Source: Emticicia sp040253585 (GTDB lineage Bacteria > Bacteroidota > Bacteroidia > Cytophagales > Spirosomataceae). Taken from it: 64,000 bases of DNA. Within the stretch, counting starts at the first letter, position 1, and every line of letters starts with the position of its first letter. Positions 1-7,832 of this stretch are shown in pieces. The notes beneath the pieces were generated by a model. It did no database searches, was not told where the DNA came from, and was given only the letters and a program-made list of their open reading frames with translations. The translations under genes were made by a program, and so were the position numbers. The stretch spans positions 248,001 to 312,000 of the forward strand of contig NZ_JBELAU010000008.1 of NCBI RefSeq assembly GCF_040253585.1, in the 5' to 3' direction.

Positions 1-643
1 TATTCAGTCAGTTGCAGCAGGAACTGCCGATGGAGCATTCTATAATAATGGGCAAAGTTGTTGTGCGGTTGAGCGTATTTATGTTCACGAAAAAGTATAT
101 GACCGCTACGTTGAGGAATTTGTGAAGGAAGTAAAAAGCTTCAAGATTGGCAAACCAACCGAAGATGGTGTTTACATCGGTGCGTTGAGCCGAAAATCTC
201 AGGTAGATTTTCTCGAAAAACAAGTACAAGATGCCGTAAAAAAAGGAGCAACGCTACTTACTGGTGGTAAAAGAATTGTAGGAAATGGATATTACTTCGA
301 GCCAACAGTTTTGACCAACGTCAACCACAAAATGGATGTGATGCAGGCAGAATCTTTCGGGCCAATTATCGGTATTATGAAAGTAAAAGACGACAAAGAA
401 GCCACAAAATTAATGCAAGATACCGAATACGGACTCACGGTGGCAGTTTATACGCCCGATAAAAAACGTGCTGAAAGAATCTTGAAACAAGTAAATGCAG
501 GAAGCAGTTATTGGAATTGTTGCGACCGTGTTTCGGCTCCGCTTCCTTGGAGTGGACGTAAACATTCGGGCTTTGGGGCTACACTCTCGCACGCAGGTAT
601 TCGTGCATTTGTGAAGCCAAAAGCTTGGCATTTAAGAGGTTGA
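1..643 (+). CDS. Aldehyde dehydrogenase, C-terminal part (5' end outside window)
   Basis: This is the C-terminal half of an NAD(P)-dependent aldehyde dehydrogenase. The frame is open from base 2 and ends at TGA 641-643. The catalytic region reads NNGQSCCAVERIYV, with the nucleophilic Cys codon at 59-61 following the family signature GQxC. Downstream are the typical FGPIIGI segment, the YGLTVAVYT segment and an oligomerisation tail ending KPKAWHLRG. The N-terminal Rossmann cofactor domain lies before the window, so substrate and cofactor preference cannot be judged. An aldehyde dehydrogenase of the succinate-semialdehyde/betaine-aldehyde type is the best family-level call. Confidence 0.93.
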   Translation, partial: IQSVAAGTADGAFYNNGQSCCAVERIYVHEKVYDRYVEEFVKEVKSFKIGKPTEDGVYIGALSRKSQVDFLEKQVQDAVKKGATLLTGGKRIVGNGYYFEPTVLTNVNHKMDVMQAESFGPIIGIMKVKDDKEATKLMQDTEYGLTVAVYTPDKKRAERILKQVNAGSSYWNCCDRVSAPLPWSGRKHSGFGATLSHAGIRAFVKPKAWHLRG

Positions 644-648
644 TTTTT

Positions 649-681
649 GATTGACGAATGATTCGATTGACGAATGATGAG
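649..681. repeat. Short tandem duplication downstream of the aldehyde dehydrogenase
   Basis: The unit GATTGACGAATGAT occurs twice in a row with a 1-2 base spacer, directly after the stop codon. No function can be assigned; it marks the left edge of the repeat array that fills 684-1027. Confidence 0.6.
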
Positions 682-683
682 TT

Positions 684-1027
684 GAAATCCTAAAAGGGTT
701 AAACATAAATAGCCGTAGGTAAAACCTACTGAAACGAAAGATAAAAATTAAAAATCCTGAAAGGATTAAACTTGAATAGCCGTAGGCAACGCCTACGCAA
801 ACAAGAAACGAAGGTAGCGTTTATTGTAAAATAATCCTGAAAGGATTAAACTTGAATAGCCGTAGGCAACGCCTATGGAAACAAGAAATGAAGGCAGTTC
901 ATAACCCTGAAGGGGTTAAACAAAAACACAATAGCATGTTCAACTCCTCCAGAGTTGCATCATCACATTATAAACATTCCGTAGGCGTTGCCTACTACTA
1001 TTCAAGTTTAAGCCTTTCAGGCTTTTC
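684..1027. repeat. Array of REP-like palindromic repeats (four direct copies, one inverted)
   Basis: A roughly 65-80 bp unit recurs from about 686, 753 and 833, with a shorter remnant at 903-921. Each full unit has a first imperfect palindrome (ATCCTGAAAGGAT), a linker (TAAACTTGAATAGC) and a second palindrome (CGTAGGC-aac-GCCTACG), followed by an AAACAAGAAACGAAGG tail. A further copy lies in the opposite orientation at 978-1027. This fills the 462-bp gap between the aldehyde dehydrogenase and the S9 peptidase. The open frame at 852-1052 runs through the repeats and is not a credible gene. The organisation resembles mobile REP/BIME elements, but no transposase is visible here. Confidence 0.85.
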
Positions 1028-1105
1028 CTTAGCAAAGAGAATTTACCAGTAACCAGTTTCCTAATAACAAATCAACAATTTCACCAATCAACAAATAACC
1101 AAAGC

Positions 1106-3085
1106 ATGAAAAAAACAATACTATTTACACTTTTAGTCTTTAGTTCGGGTGTTTTTGCACAAATAGCTCCTGCCAAAAGGCAACTCAAACCATCGGATGT
1201 ATATCGCCAAGTTAGTTTGAGTGACCCACAAATTTCGCCCGAAGGCAATTGGGTAGCCTATTCACTTTCGAGTGTTGATTCAGTAAAAAACAAACGCAAT
1301 TCTGATATTTGGATGCAATCGTGGGATGGAAAAGAATCTATCCAACTCACTTTTTCACCCGATGGAGAATCAAAACCTCGTTGGAGTCCTGATGGAAAAT
1401 ATTTATCCTTTACTTCTTCTCGTGGAGGCTTAACTGGAAGTCAAATTTGGCTCATGGACCGCCGTGGCGGAGAAGCCAAGCAATTAACCGATATAAAAAA
1501 AGGTGATTTATCGGATTATGCGTGGTCGCCCGATGGTAAAAAGATTGCCTTAGTAATTACAAACGATGCTGATACCGCAAAATCAAAATCGCCAAAACCG
1601 ATTGTTATCGACCGTTTTCATTTCAAGCAAGATGTGGAAGGTTATTTAATGAAAAAAACAACGCATTTATACCTTTATAACCTCGAAACCAAGAAAATTG
1701 ATACGCTTACGAAGGGAATTTACGATGAAACTTCGCCAAAATGGTCACCCGACGGAACGCAAATCGCTTTTATCAGCAATCGCACCGAAGACCCCGACCG
1801 TAATGAAAACACCGACATTTGGGTAATTGATGCAAAACCCAACTCAACTATGAAGCAAATCACGACTTTTACAGGACGTGATTATGCCCACGAATGGAGT
1901 GCCGATGGCAAACAAATTGCTTATTTACGCACCACTTCGGCCGAAAGTTATATCATGTACGACCAGTCGATTTTGTGTACAATATCGAAAGATGGTGGCG
2001 AACCAAAACTATTGAGTAAATCTTTAGACCGCCCAGTTGGTAACCCAAGATGGAGCAAAGACGGAACTTCGATATTCGCCATTGTTTCTGATGACCGTAC
2101 AAGATACATTGCTAATTTTTCAGCGGTAGATGGTAAAATGACCAAGTTAGTGGGTGGAAATAGAAGTTTTACAGGTATAGAAAGACATACTTCTGGAAAC
2201 TTGCTTGCGAGCATGAGCGACCCACAAACACCAAGCGAGCTTTATGCTATTGAAGCAGCGGTTGTCAGAAAACTCACCAAACACCAAGATGCGTTTTTGG
2301 CACCATTAGCATTGGCAACGGTTGAAGGTTTTACTTCAAAAAGTAAAGATGGGGCTTCGGTTTCAAACTTGCTTTATTTGCCTGCTACGGCACAAAAAGG
2401 TCAAAAACTACCAACTTTACTATTTATTCACGGTGGGCCAGTGGCACAAGATGAGTTTAGTTATGATATGTCTCGTCAAATGTTGGCGGCTGCGGGTTAT
2501 GCCGTTGTGGCAGTAAATTACCGTGGTTCGAGTGGACGAGGCTTAGATTTCTGCAAAATTATTTCGGCCGATTGGGGTAATAAAGAGGTATTGGATATTT
2601 TGGGAGCAACCGATTATGTAGTTCAAAATGGTATTGCTGACCCCGAAAAACTGGGCATTGGTGGTTGGAGTTATGGTGGAATCTTGACAAACTACACGAT
2701 TGCAACTGATACTCGTTTCAAAGCGGCATCAAGTGGTGCGGGAGTGTCGTTGATTTCTTCATTGTATGGTGTTGACCAATATATTTTGCAATATGAGCAT
2801 GAATTAGGCTCTCCGTGGAAGAATTTTGATAAATATATTGCCCTTTCATATCCATTCTTAAAAGCCGACCGCATCAAAACTCCTACTCAGTTTATGGTTG
2901 GACAAAGCGACTTTAATGTTCCTTCGGTGGGTAGCGAGCAAATGTATCAGGCATTCCGCTCGTTGGGTATTCCAACTGAATTGATTATTTATCCTGACCA
3001 ATTTCATGGAATTACCAATCCGAGTTATCAAAAAGACCGTTTCGAGCGATATATTGCTTGGTTTAATAAATATTTGAAGAAATAA
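1106..3085 (+). CDS. S9 family prolyl oligopeptidase-type serine peptidase, secreted
   Basis: A 659-residue exported peptidase. It starts with a signal peptide (MKKTILFTLLVFSSGVFA). Residues about 30-370 carry TolB/WD40-like propeller repeats with the recurring WSPDGxxIAF pattern. The C-terminal alpha/beta hydrolase domain (about 400-659) has the oxyanion region FIHGGP, nucleophile elbow GGWSYGG with Ser522, Asp602 in GQSDFNVP, and His634 in DQFHGI. This is the acylaminoacyl-peptidase/prolyl oligopeptidase arrangement, so it probably trims short peptides in the periplasm or outside the cell. It is transcribed alone and followed by a strong hairpin. Confidence 0.95.
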   Translation: MKKTILFTLLVFSSGVFAQIAPAKRQLKPSDVYRQVSLSDPQISPEGNWVAYSLSSVDSVKNKRNSDIWMQSWDGKESIQLTFSPDGESKPRWSPDGKYLSFTSSRGGLTGSQIWLMDRRGGEAKQLTDIKKGDLSDYAWSPDGKKIALVITNDADTAKSKSPKPIVIDRFHFKQDVEGYLMKKTTHLYLYNLETKKIDTLTKGIYDETSPKWSPDGTQIAFISNRTEDPDRNENTDIWVIDAKPNSTMKQITTFTGRDYAHEWSADGKQIAYLRTTSAESYIMYDQSILCTISKDGGEPKLLSKSLDRPVGNPRWSKDGTSIFAIVSDDRTRYIANFSAVDGKMTKLVGGNRSFTGIERHTSGNLLASMSDPQTPSELYAIEAAVVRKLTKHQDAFLAPLALATVEGFTSKSKDGASVSNLLYLPATAQKGQKLPTLLFIHGGPVAQDEFSYDMSRQMLAAAGYAVVAVNYRGSSGRGLDFCKIISADWGNKEVLDILGATDYVVQNGIADPEKLGIGGWSYGGILTNYTIATDTRFKAASSGAGVSLISSLYGVDQYILQYEHELGSPWKNFDKYIALSYPFLKADRIKTPTQFMVGQSDFNVPSVGSEQMYQAFRSLGIPTELIIYPDQFHGITNPSYQKDRFERYIAWFNKYLKK

Positions 3086-3098
3086 TATTTGGAGGAGT

Positions 3099-3131
3099 AA
3101 GGAAGGCTTCGTTTGAAACGAAGCCTTCCTT
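3099..3131. terminator. Bidirectional hairpin terminator
   Basis: Two perfect 16-base arms (AAGGAAGGCTTCGTTT at 3099-3114 and its complement at 3116-3131) are separated by one base. The hairpin sits between the convergent S9 peptidase and DUF4833 genes. Confidence 0.8.
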
Positions 3132-3141
3132 CTTACATAGT

Positions 3142-3669
3142 TTACGGTACAAACTTCTCATAAATAGCTTCGCCTGTAGAAAGGTTTTTACCAAAAAGTT
3201 CAATGTATTTTACGGTTGGTTTTAAAGCATCATCGTTTTCAAGTTGTACAAAAACTTTGCATAACTGTCCTTCAATTCCATTTATTTGCATTAAAGCTAT
3301 CGGCTTTCCCGAATCATTGATTTTTACTTTCAACATTCGTTTTTTAAGTGCTACAATTTTTACATCAAAACTATCTTTTTCTTTGGCATTTCGCTCAGTT
3401 TCTACGCCATAAGCAAGTGCTTTCTCTACTGCATTTAGCTTTTGCGTGTGTGTTGTTTCATCATACCTAATCCAATATACGTTTACGGGATTTTCATGAT
3501 GAAGTGTCTTAACATTTACAAAATTGGCATCATAAACAACCGTATGAGCATTATTACTCCGCTGAATATAAAACAAACGATTGGGTGATGCAGGGGGAGC
3601 AGGAAACTTCTGGGCCAATAGCTGTAAACTACTGACTATCAATATTATAAATATTTTTATTTTTTTCAT
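3142..3669 (-). CDS. DUF4833 domain protein, exported
   Basis: A 175-residue protein with a signal peptide (MKKIKIFIILIVSSLQLLAQ). The mature part begins with FYIQRSNNAHTVVYDANF and continues NPVNVYWIRYDE, the characteristic opening of DUF4833. No catalytic motif is evident and the biochemical role is unknown. I chose the ATG at 3669 because it puts the basic residues directly before the hydrophobic core; an in-frame ATG five codons upstream is possible. The gene is convergent with the S9 peptidase and 35 bp from the end of the SDR gene region, so the two minus-strand genes may be cotranscribed. Confidence 0.82.
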   Translation of the reverse strand: MKKIKIFIILIVSSLQLLAQKFPAPPASPNRLFYIQRSNNAHTVVYDANFVNVKTLHHENPVNVYWIRYDETTHTQKLNAVEKALAYGVETERNAKEKDSFDVKIVALKKRMLKVKINDSGKPIALMQINGIEGQLCKVFVQLENDDALKPTVKYIELFGKNLSTGEAIYEKFVP

Positions 3670-3704
3670 AGAGTAGCTTTTCAAGAGACTGATAACGTAA
3701 TTTA

Positions 3705-4502
3705 TTAAGAAGCTGATACCACTAATTCTCGGCGAATAGTTCGACTAACGAGTGGCTCGATGAAATACCACGGAACAAGCTTAAATATCCAATAATTAAA
3801 CCAATTTACCAAACCTGGCACTACAATTGTTTTACCCGAAAAAGCACCTTCTATTGCTTTTTCGGCAACGTATTCGGTACTTGTTATGCTAATACGGCCA
3901 AGCCAGCCTTGCGTTTTTATTCTTCTTCGAATATCTTCATTGGTAGGCATCGCACCTGGGTTTACCACACAAACTTTTACGCCTTTTTCTTTCAATTCAG
4001 AACCTAAACTCAACGAAAACGAATAGATAAATGCTTTTGTGGCAGGATACACCATTTTATATGGAAGCGGCGAAAAAGCTGCAATACTTGCCACATTCAA
4101 AATGTATGAATCTGTATTTTGTAGCAAAAAAGGCAACAAACTTCGAGTCAGAATTGCTGTACCTTTTACATTAAGCTGAATGATTCTGTCAAGTTGGTCA
4201 GTATCAGATTCTTGGAAAGATTTTGAGCCACCAATACCTGCATTATTTACCAAGACATCAACACTTATTTTGTTGTTTTTCAACCAATTAGCAAAGTTTT
4301 CGATTGCTAAACGATTACTTAAATCCGCTTCATAATAGGCAGCATTTACACCATACGCTTTGTGTAAATCTGTGGAAAATTCTAAGAGATTTTCGTTTGG
4401 TAAAGCTACTAAAACAAGATGATGCCCACGCTTGGCAAAGGCAATAGCAAAGGCTCGACCAAGCCCCGAGCTTGCCCCTGTAATAACTGTATGTTTTTTC
4501 AT
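3705..4502 (-). CDS. Short-chain dehydrogenase/reductase (SDR) family oxidoreductase
   Basis: A 265-residue classical SDR. The cofactor motif TGASSGLG lies near residue 9, NNAG near residue 90, a catalytic Ser in NVASIAAFS, and the YPATK (YxxxK) active-site motif further on. Substrate is unknown; the downstream C-terminal helix region (WFNYWIFKLVPWYFIEPLV) is hydrophobic and suggests membrane association, as in the DltE/YqjQ-type SDRs. The start at 4502 places MKKHTVITGASSG at the beginning; an upstream in-frame ATG would add 16 residues without family similarity. Confidence 0.92.
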   Translation of the reverse strand: MKKHTVITGASSGLGRAFAIAFAKRGHHLVLVALPNENLLEFSTDLHKAYGVNAAYYEADLSNRLAIENFANWLKNNKISVDVLVNNAGIGGSKSFQESDTDQLDRIIQLNVKGTAILTRSLLPFLLQNTDSYILNVASIAAFSPLPYKMVYPATKAFIYSFSLSLGSELKEKGVKVCVVNPGAMPTNEDIRRRIKTQGWLGRISITSTEYVAEKAIEGAFSGKTIVVPGLVNWFNYWIFKLVPWYFIEPLVSRTIRRELVVSAS

Positions 4503-4637
4503 AATTTTGTGTAAAGTGTGTTGGCTTTCGAGCCATTTTAATAAAGACAACTCATTTTTAGCATTCCCCTACTCTACGCAAGATTTTTGTTTCATTCAGT
4601 ATTATCGTCCTGTTTTTTTGCTTCTATATCTATATAA

Positions 4638-4669
4638 TTTGTCTTTGTTCGGATTATAAAATATATTTG
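4638..4669 (+). promoter_or_regulatory. Bacteroidota-type promoter for the Gfo/Idh/MocA gene
   Basis: TTTG at 4638-4641 is followed after a 20-base spacer by TATATTTG at 4662-4669, matching the Bacteroidota -33/-7 consensus (TTTG, TAnnTTTG). It lies 43 bp before the ATG at 4712. Confidence 0.55.
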
Positions 4670-4711
4670 GATAATACAATTCGTATCTTATTCAATCCTC
4701 TATAAAAACAA

Positions 4712-6079
4712 ATGGAAACCCTCAATCTCAACCGCCGAAAATTTATTCAGGGAGTTTCGGCTACGATTGCCTTATCGACACTTGGAACGCAAGCCAAACC
4801 TGTTTTTACGCCCGCAAAAACCTATAAAGTCGCCTTAATCGGTACAGGCTGGTATGGCAAAAGTGACCTTTTCCGACTCATACAAGTAGCTTCAGTTGAA
4901 GTTGTTGCCCTCTGCGACCCTGACCAAAATATGCTCAAAGCCGCAGGAGATTTGGTAGCCAAAAGACAAGAATCGAAGCAAATACCAAAACTTTACGGCG
5001 ATTTCAGAAAGCTATTGGCTGAAAACAAACTCGATATTGTATTGGTAGGCTCGCCCGACCACTGGCACGCTCTGCACGCTATCGAAGCCATGAAATCAGG
5101 GGCAAATGTTTATGTGCAGAAACCCATCAGTGTTGATATTATCGAGGGAGAAGCAATGGTAGCCGCAGCCCGAAAATATAACAAGGTAGTGCAAGTTGGC
5201 ACGCAACGTAAAAGTACGCCTCACTTAATTGATGCCAAGAAAAATATCGTTGATGCTGGACTTTTGGGGAAAGTTTCACATGTAGAAATGTGCTGTTATT
5301 ATCACATGAGAAACAACGGAAACCCGCCAGTTGAGCCAGTTCCTGCCTTTTTCGACTATGAAATGTGGACAGGCCCAGCTCCGATGCGTCCGTACGATGG
5401 TTTGCCACACATTCGTTGGTGGAGAACTTTTAATGAATACGGTAACGGAATCATGGGCGATATGTGTATCCACATGTTCGATACTGTACGGTGGATGCTC
5501 AAACTCGGTTGGCCAAAACGTGTGAGTTCGCAAGGTGGCATTTATGTACAAAAAGAAGGGAAATCGAATATTGCTGATACGCAATCGGCTGTTTTTGAAT
5601 ATGATGAACTAAACTGTGTCTGGCAACATCGTTCATGGGGAACACCCGCCAATGCGGATTATCCATGGGCATTTATTTTGTATGGCGAAAAAGGAACGCT
5701 TTATGCAAGCACCATGAAATATACGTTTGTTCCGCAAGGCAAAGGTCAGAAAATAGATAAAGATGTGGTTTATGAAAAAGAAAAATATCCAGAAGATTTG
5801 ACCGAAGAACGCATCGAATTGAATGCCGCACCTGCCACTCGTCTGCACATGTTGGACTTCTTGAATGCCATCGAAAATAATACTCGCCCAGTTGCTGATA
5901 TTGAAGAAGGACACATTTCAACGGCCAGTTGTATTCTGGCAAATATGTCAATGAAATTAGGCCGTCCGTTGGTTTATGACCCGAAAAAACGAGAAGTTGT
6001 CAACGATAAAGATGCAAATGCTTTACTCCGCAGACCCTATCGTGGACCGTGGAAACACCCCGAAGTAGGGAATGTGTAA
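4712..6079 (+). CDS. Gfo/Idh/MocA family oxidoreductase with Tat-type signal
   Basis: A 455-residue NAD(P)-dependent oxidoreductase. The N-terminus has a twin-arginine motif (NRRKFIQG) followed by a hydrophobic stretch, so it is probably exported folded through Tat. The Rossmann motif VALIGTGWYGKSDLFR begins near residue 40. SPDHWHALHAIEAMKSGANVYVQKP corresponds to the family's EKP cofactor/substrate segment, with Gln in place of the usual Glu. The GNGIMGDMCIHMFD segment provides the conserved D/H pair. Such proteins often modify sugars or glycosides; the neighbouring sulfatase fits glycan processing, but the substrate is unknown. Confidence 0.92.
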   Translation: METLNLNRRKFIQGVSATIALSTLGTQAKPVFTPAKTYKVALIGTGWYGKSDLFRLIQVASVEVVALCDPDQNMLKAAGDLVAKRQESKQIPKLYGDFRKLLAENKLDIVLVGSPDHWHALHAIEAMKSGANVYVQKPISVDIIEGEAMVAAARKYNKVVQVGTQRKSTPHLIDAKKNIVDAGLLGKVSHVEMCCYYHMRNNGNPPVEPVPAFFDYEMWTGPAPMRPYDGLPHIRWWRTFNEYGNGIMGDMCIHMFDTVRWMLKLGWPKRVSSQGGIYVQKEGKSNIADTQSAVFEYDELNCVWQHRSWGTPANADYPWAFILYGEKGTLYASTMKYTFVPQGKGQKIDKDVVYEKEKYPEDLTEERIELNAAPATRLHMLDFLNAIENNTRPVADIEEGHISTASCILANMSMKLGRPLVYDPKKREVVNDKDANALLRRPYRGPWKHPEVGNV

Positions 6080-6206
6080 AATCAGTTAGTTAGAATTGAC
6101 GATTAAGGATTTCAAATTGAAGAATGATTTTCTTAGAAAAAATCATCAATTAGTAATCTTAAATCGCACGGGCTATTCCGTATCAATCGGAAATTAATCC
6201 AACGCC

Positions 6207-6230
6207 GATGTCAGTGTCCTTACTGACATC
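6207..6230. repeat. Hairpin repeat sharing its core with 24249-24276
   Basis: GATGTCAGT and ACTGACATC form 9-base arms around a six-base loop. The core TGTCAGTG-N5-ACTGACA is also present, with the same spacing, between the response regulator and kinase genes near 24.25 kb. It therefore looks like a dispersed palindromic element. Confidence 0.65.
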
Positions 6231-6269
6231 AAGCTTCCTGAAATATACAACTTTCGGGAAGCTTTTTTT
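6231..6269 (+). terminator. Rho-independent terminator-like hairpin upstream of the sulfatase
   Basis: AAGCTTCC-T-GAAA pairs with TTTC-G-GGAAGCTT around an eight-base loop and is followed by a run of seven T. It can terminate transcription of the Gfo/Idh/MocA gene. It lies only 25 bp before the sulfatase ATG, so it could also attenuate read-through into that gene. Confidence 0.65.
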
Positions 6270-6293
6270 ACACCTAAAACTAACACCTAATCT

Positions 6294-7733
6294 ATGAAAA
6301 AAGTCTTCTTTTCACTTCTCGCCATCACTTTATTACAAAGCAGTAGCCCTAAAAAAGAGCAAACACCCAATATCATTTTAATTTTCATGGACGATATGGG
6401 TTACGGCGATTTAAGTTGTTATGGTGCAGTCAATTATCGAACACCCAACATTGACAAACTGGCTTCTGAAGGCATAAGATTTACTAATTTTTTGGCAGCT
6501 CAAGCGGTTTGTAGTGCTTCACGAGCGGCATTGCTCACGGGTTGTTATCCAAATCGGATTGGTATTTCGGGAGCTTTGATGCCATACAGCAAAAACGGTA
6601 TTAATTCCAACGAAACCACAATTGCCGAAATGCTCAAACAAAAAGGTTATGCCACAGGAATTTTTGGAAAATGGCATTTGGGACATCACAAAGAATTTTT
6701 ACCGCTCCAACACGGTTTTGATGAATATGTGGGTCTGCCCTACTCAAATGATATGTGGCCAGTTTACTATGATGGAAAACCAGCTACTCCCAATCAAAAT
6801 GCAAGTACATACCCTGTTTTGCCGTTGATTCAGAATAATGATAAAAAAGAAGAAATAAAAACCCTCGACGACCAAGCAAAGCTTACGACACTCTACACCG
6901 AGAAGGCCGTAGATTTTATCAGAAAGAACAAAAAAAATCCATTTTTCTTGTATTTACCTCATTCGATGCCACACGTACCGATTGCCGTTTCGGATAAATT
7001 TAAAGGAAAAAGCAAGCAAGGTCTCTACGCCGATTTGATGATGGAAATAGATTGGTCAGTAGGTGAAATAATGAAAACTTTGAAAGAAAATGGCTTGGAT
7101 AAAAACACGCTGGTGATTTTTACGAGTGATAATGGTCCGTGGCTAAACTTTGGCAATCATGCAGGTTCATCGGGTGGATTTCGGGAAGGAAAAGGTACAA
7201 GTTTTGAAGGTGGACAAAGAGTACCGTGCATAATTCGATGGAAAGGCACAACACCCGAAGGAGTAGTTTGCAATAAGCTTGCTTCAACGATTGATATTTT
7301 ACCAACGATTGCTCAAATTTCTGGTACAGAATTGCCGAAAAATAAAATTGATGGTGTTGATATTTTACCATTAATCAAAGGAGATTTGAGTGAAAGTCCA
7401 CGAAAGACTTTTTACTATTATTATCGCAAAAACTCATTAGAAGCTGTGAGAATGGGTAATTGGAAATTGGTTTTTGAGCACAAAGGTCGCTCATACATGA
7501 ATCAATTGCCAGGAAATGATGGTTTTGCAGGAAAAGCCCCCGAAGATATTCTGACACCGATGGCACTCTACGACCTCCGCCGTGACCCATCGGAGCAATA
7601 TGATGTACAAAAACTTTATCCAGAAATAATAGCCGAACTACAAAAAATTGCCGAAGAAGCCAGAGAAGACCTCGGCGATGACCTTACAAATAGAAAAGGC
7701 AAAAATGTGAGAGCGAGTGGTTTGATTGATTGA
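6294..7733 (+). CDS. Sulfatase (arylsulfatase family)
   Basis: A 479-residue alkaline-phosphatase-superfamily sulfatase. A short N-terminal hydrophobic segment acts as signal peptide. Metal-binding DDMGYGD occurs near residues 30-36. The formylglycine signature CSASRAALLTG has Cys73 as the residue to be oxidised by a sulfatase-maturating enzyme, which is not in this window. TSDNGPW supplies further metal ligands, and EGGQRVPCIIRW is typical of the arylsulfatase A group. It probably removes sulfate esters from a polysaccharide or glycoside in the periplasm. Confidence 0.94.
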   Translation: MKKVFFSLLAITLLQSSSPKKEQTPNIILIFMDDMGYGDLSCYGAVNYRTPNIDKLASEGIRFTNFLAAQAVCSASRAALLTGCYPNRIGISGALMPYSKNGINSNETTIAEMLKQKGYATGIFGKWHLGHHKEFLPLQHGFDEYVGLPYSNDMWPVYYDGKPATPNQNASTYPVLPLIQNNDKKEEIKTLDDQAKLTTLYTEKAVDFIRKNKKNPFFLYLPHSMPHVPIAVSDKFKGKSKQGLYADLMMEIDWSVGEIMKTLKENGLDKNTLVIFTSDNGPWLNFGNHAGSSGGFREGKGTSFEGGQRVPCIIRWKGTTPEGVVCNKLASTIDILPTIAQISGTELPKNKIDGVDILPLIKGDLSESPRKTFYYYYRKNSLEAVRMGNWKLVFEHKGRSYMNQLPGNDGFAGKAPEDILTPMALYDLRRDPSEQYDVQKLYPEIIAELQKIAEEAREDLGDDLTNRKGKNVRASGLID

Positions 7734-7740
7734 AAATAAT

Positions 7741-7825
7741 GTTAGAACGCAGATTTAGCGGATTTTTATGATTAATTATGATTATCATACATCATCATAA
7801 AAATCTTAATAATCTGCGTTCTAAC
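7741..7825. terminator. Long nested hairpin between convergent genes
   Basis: GTTAGAACGCAGATT at 7741-7755 is perfectly complementary to 7811-7825, and an inner pair (GATTTTTATGAT with ATCATAAAAATC) extends the structure. It lies between the sulfatase and the DPP IV-like gene, which converge. It could terminate both transcripts, and it is also related to the dispersed 'CGCAGATTTT..GGATTTTT' type repeats. Confidence 0.65.
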
Positions 7826-7832
7826 ACTTATA

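Noticed and set aside
852..1052. A 66-residue open frame between the aldehyde dehydrogenase and the S9 peptidase
   Set aside because: It is translated through repeat copies and an inverted copy, with no plausible protein features.
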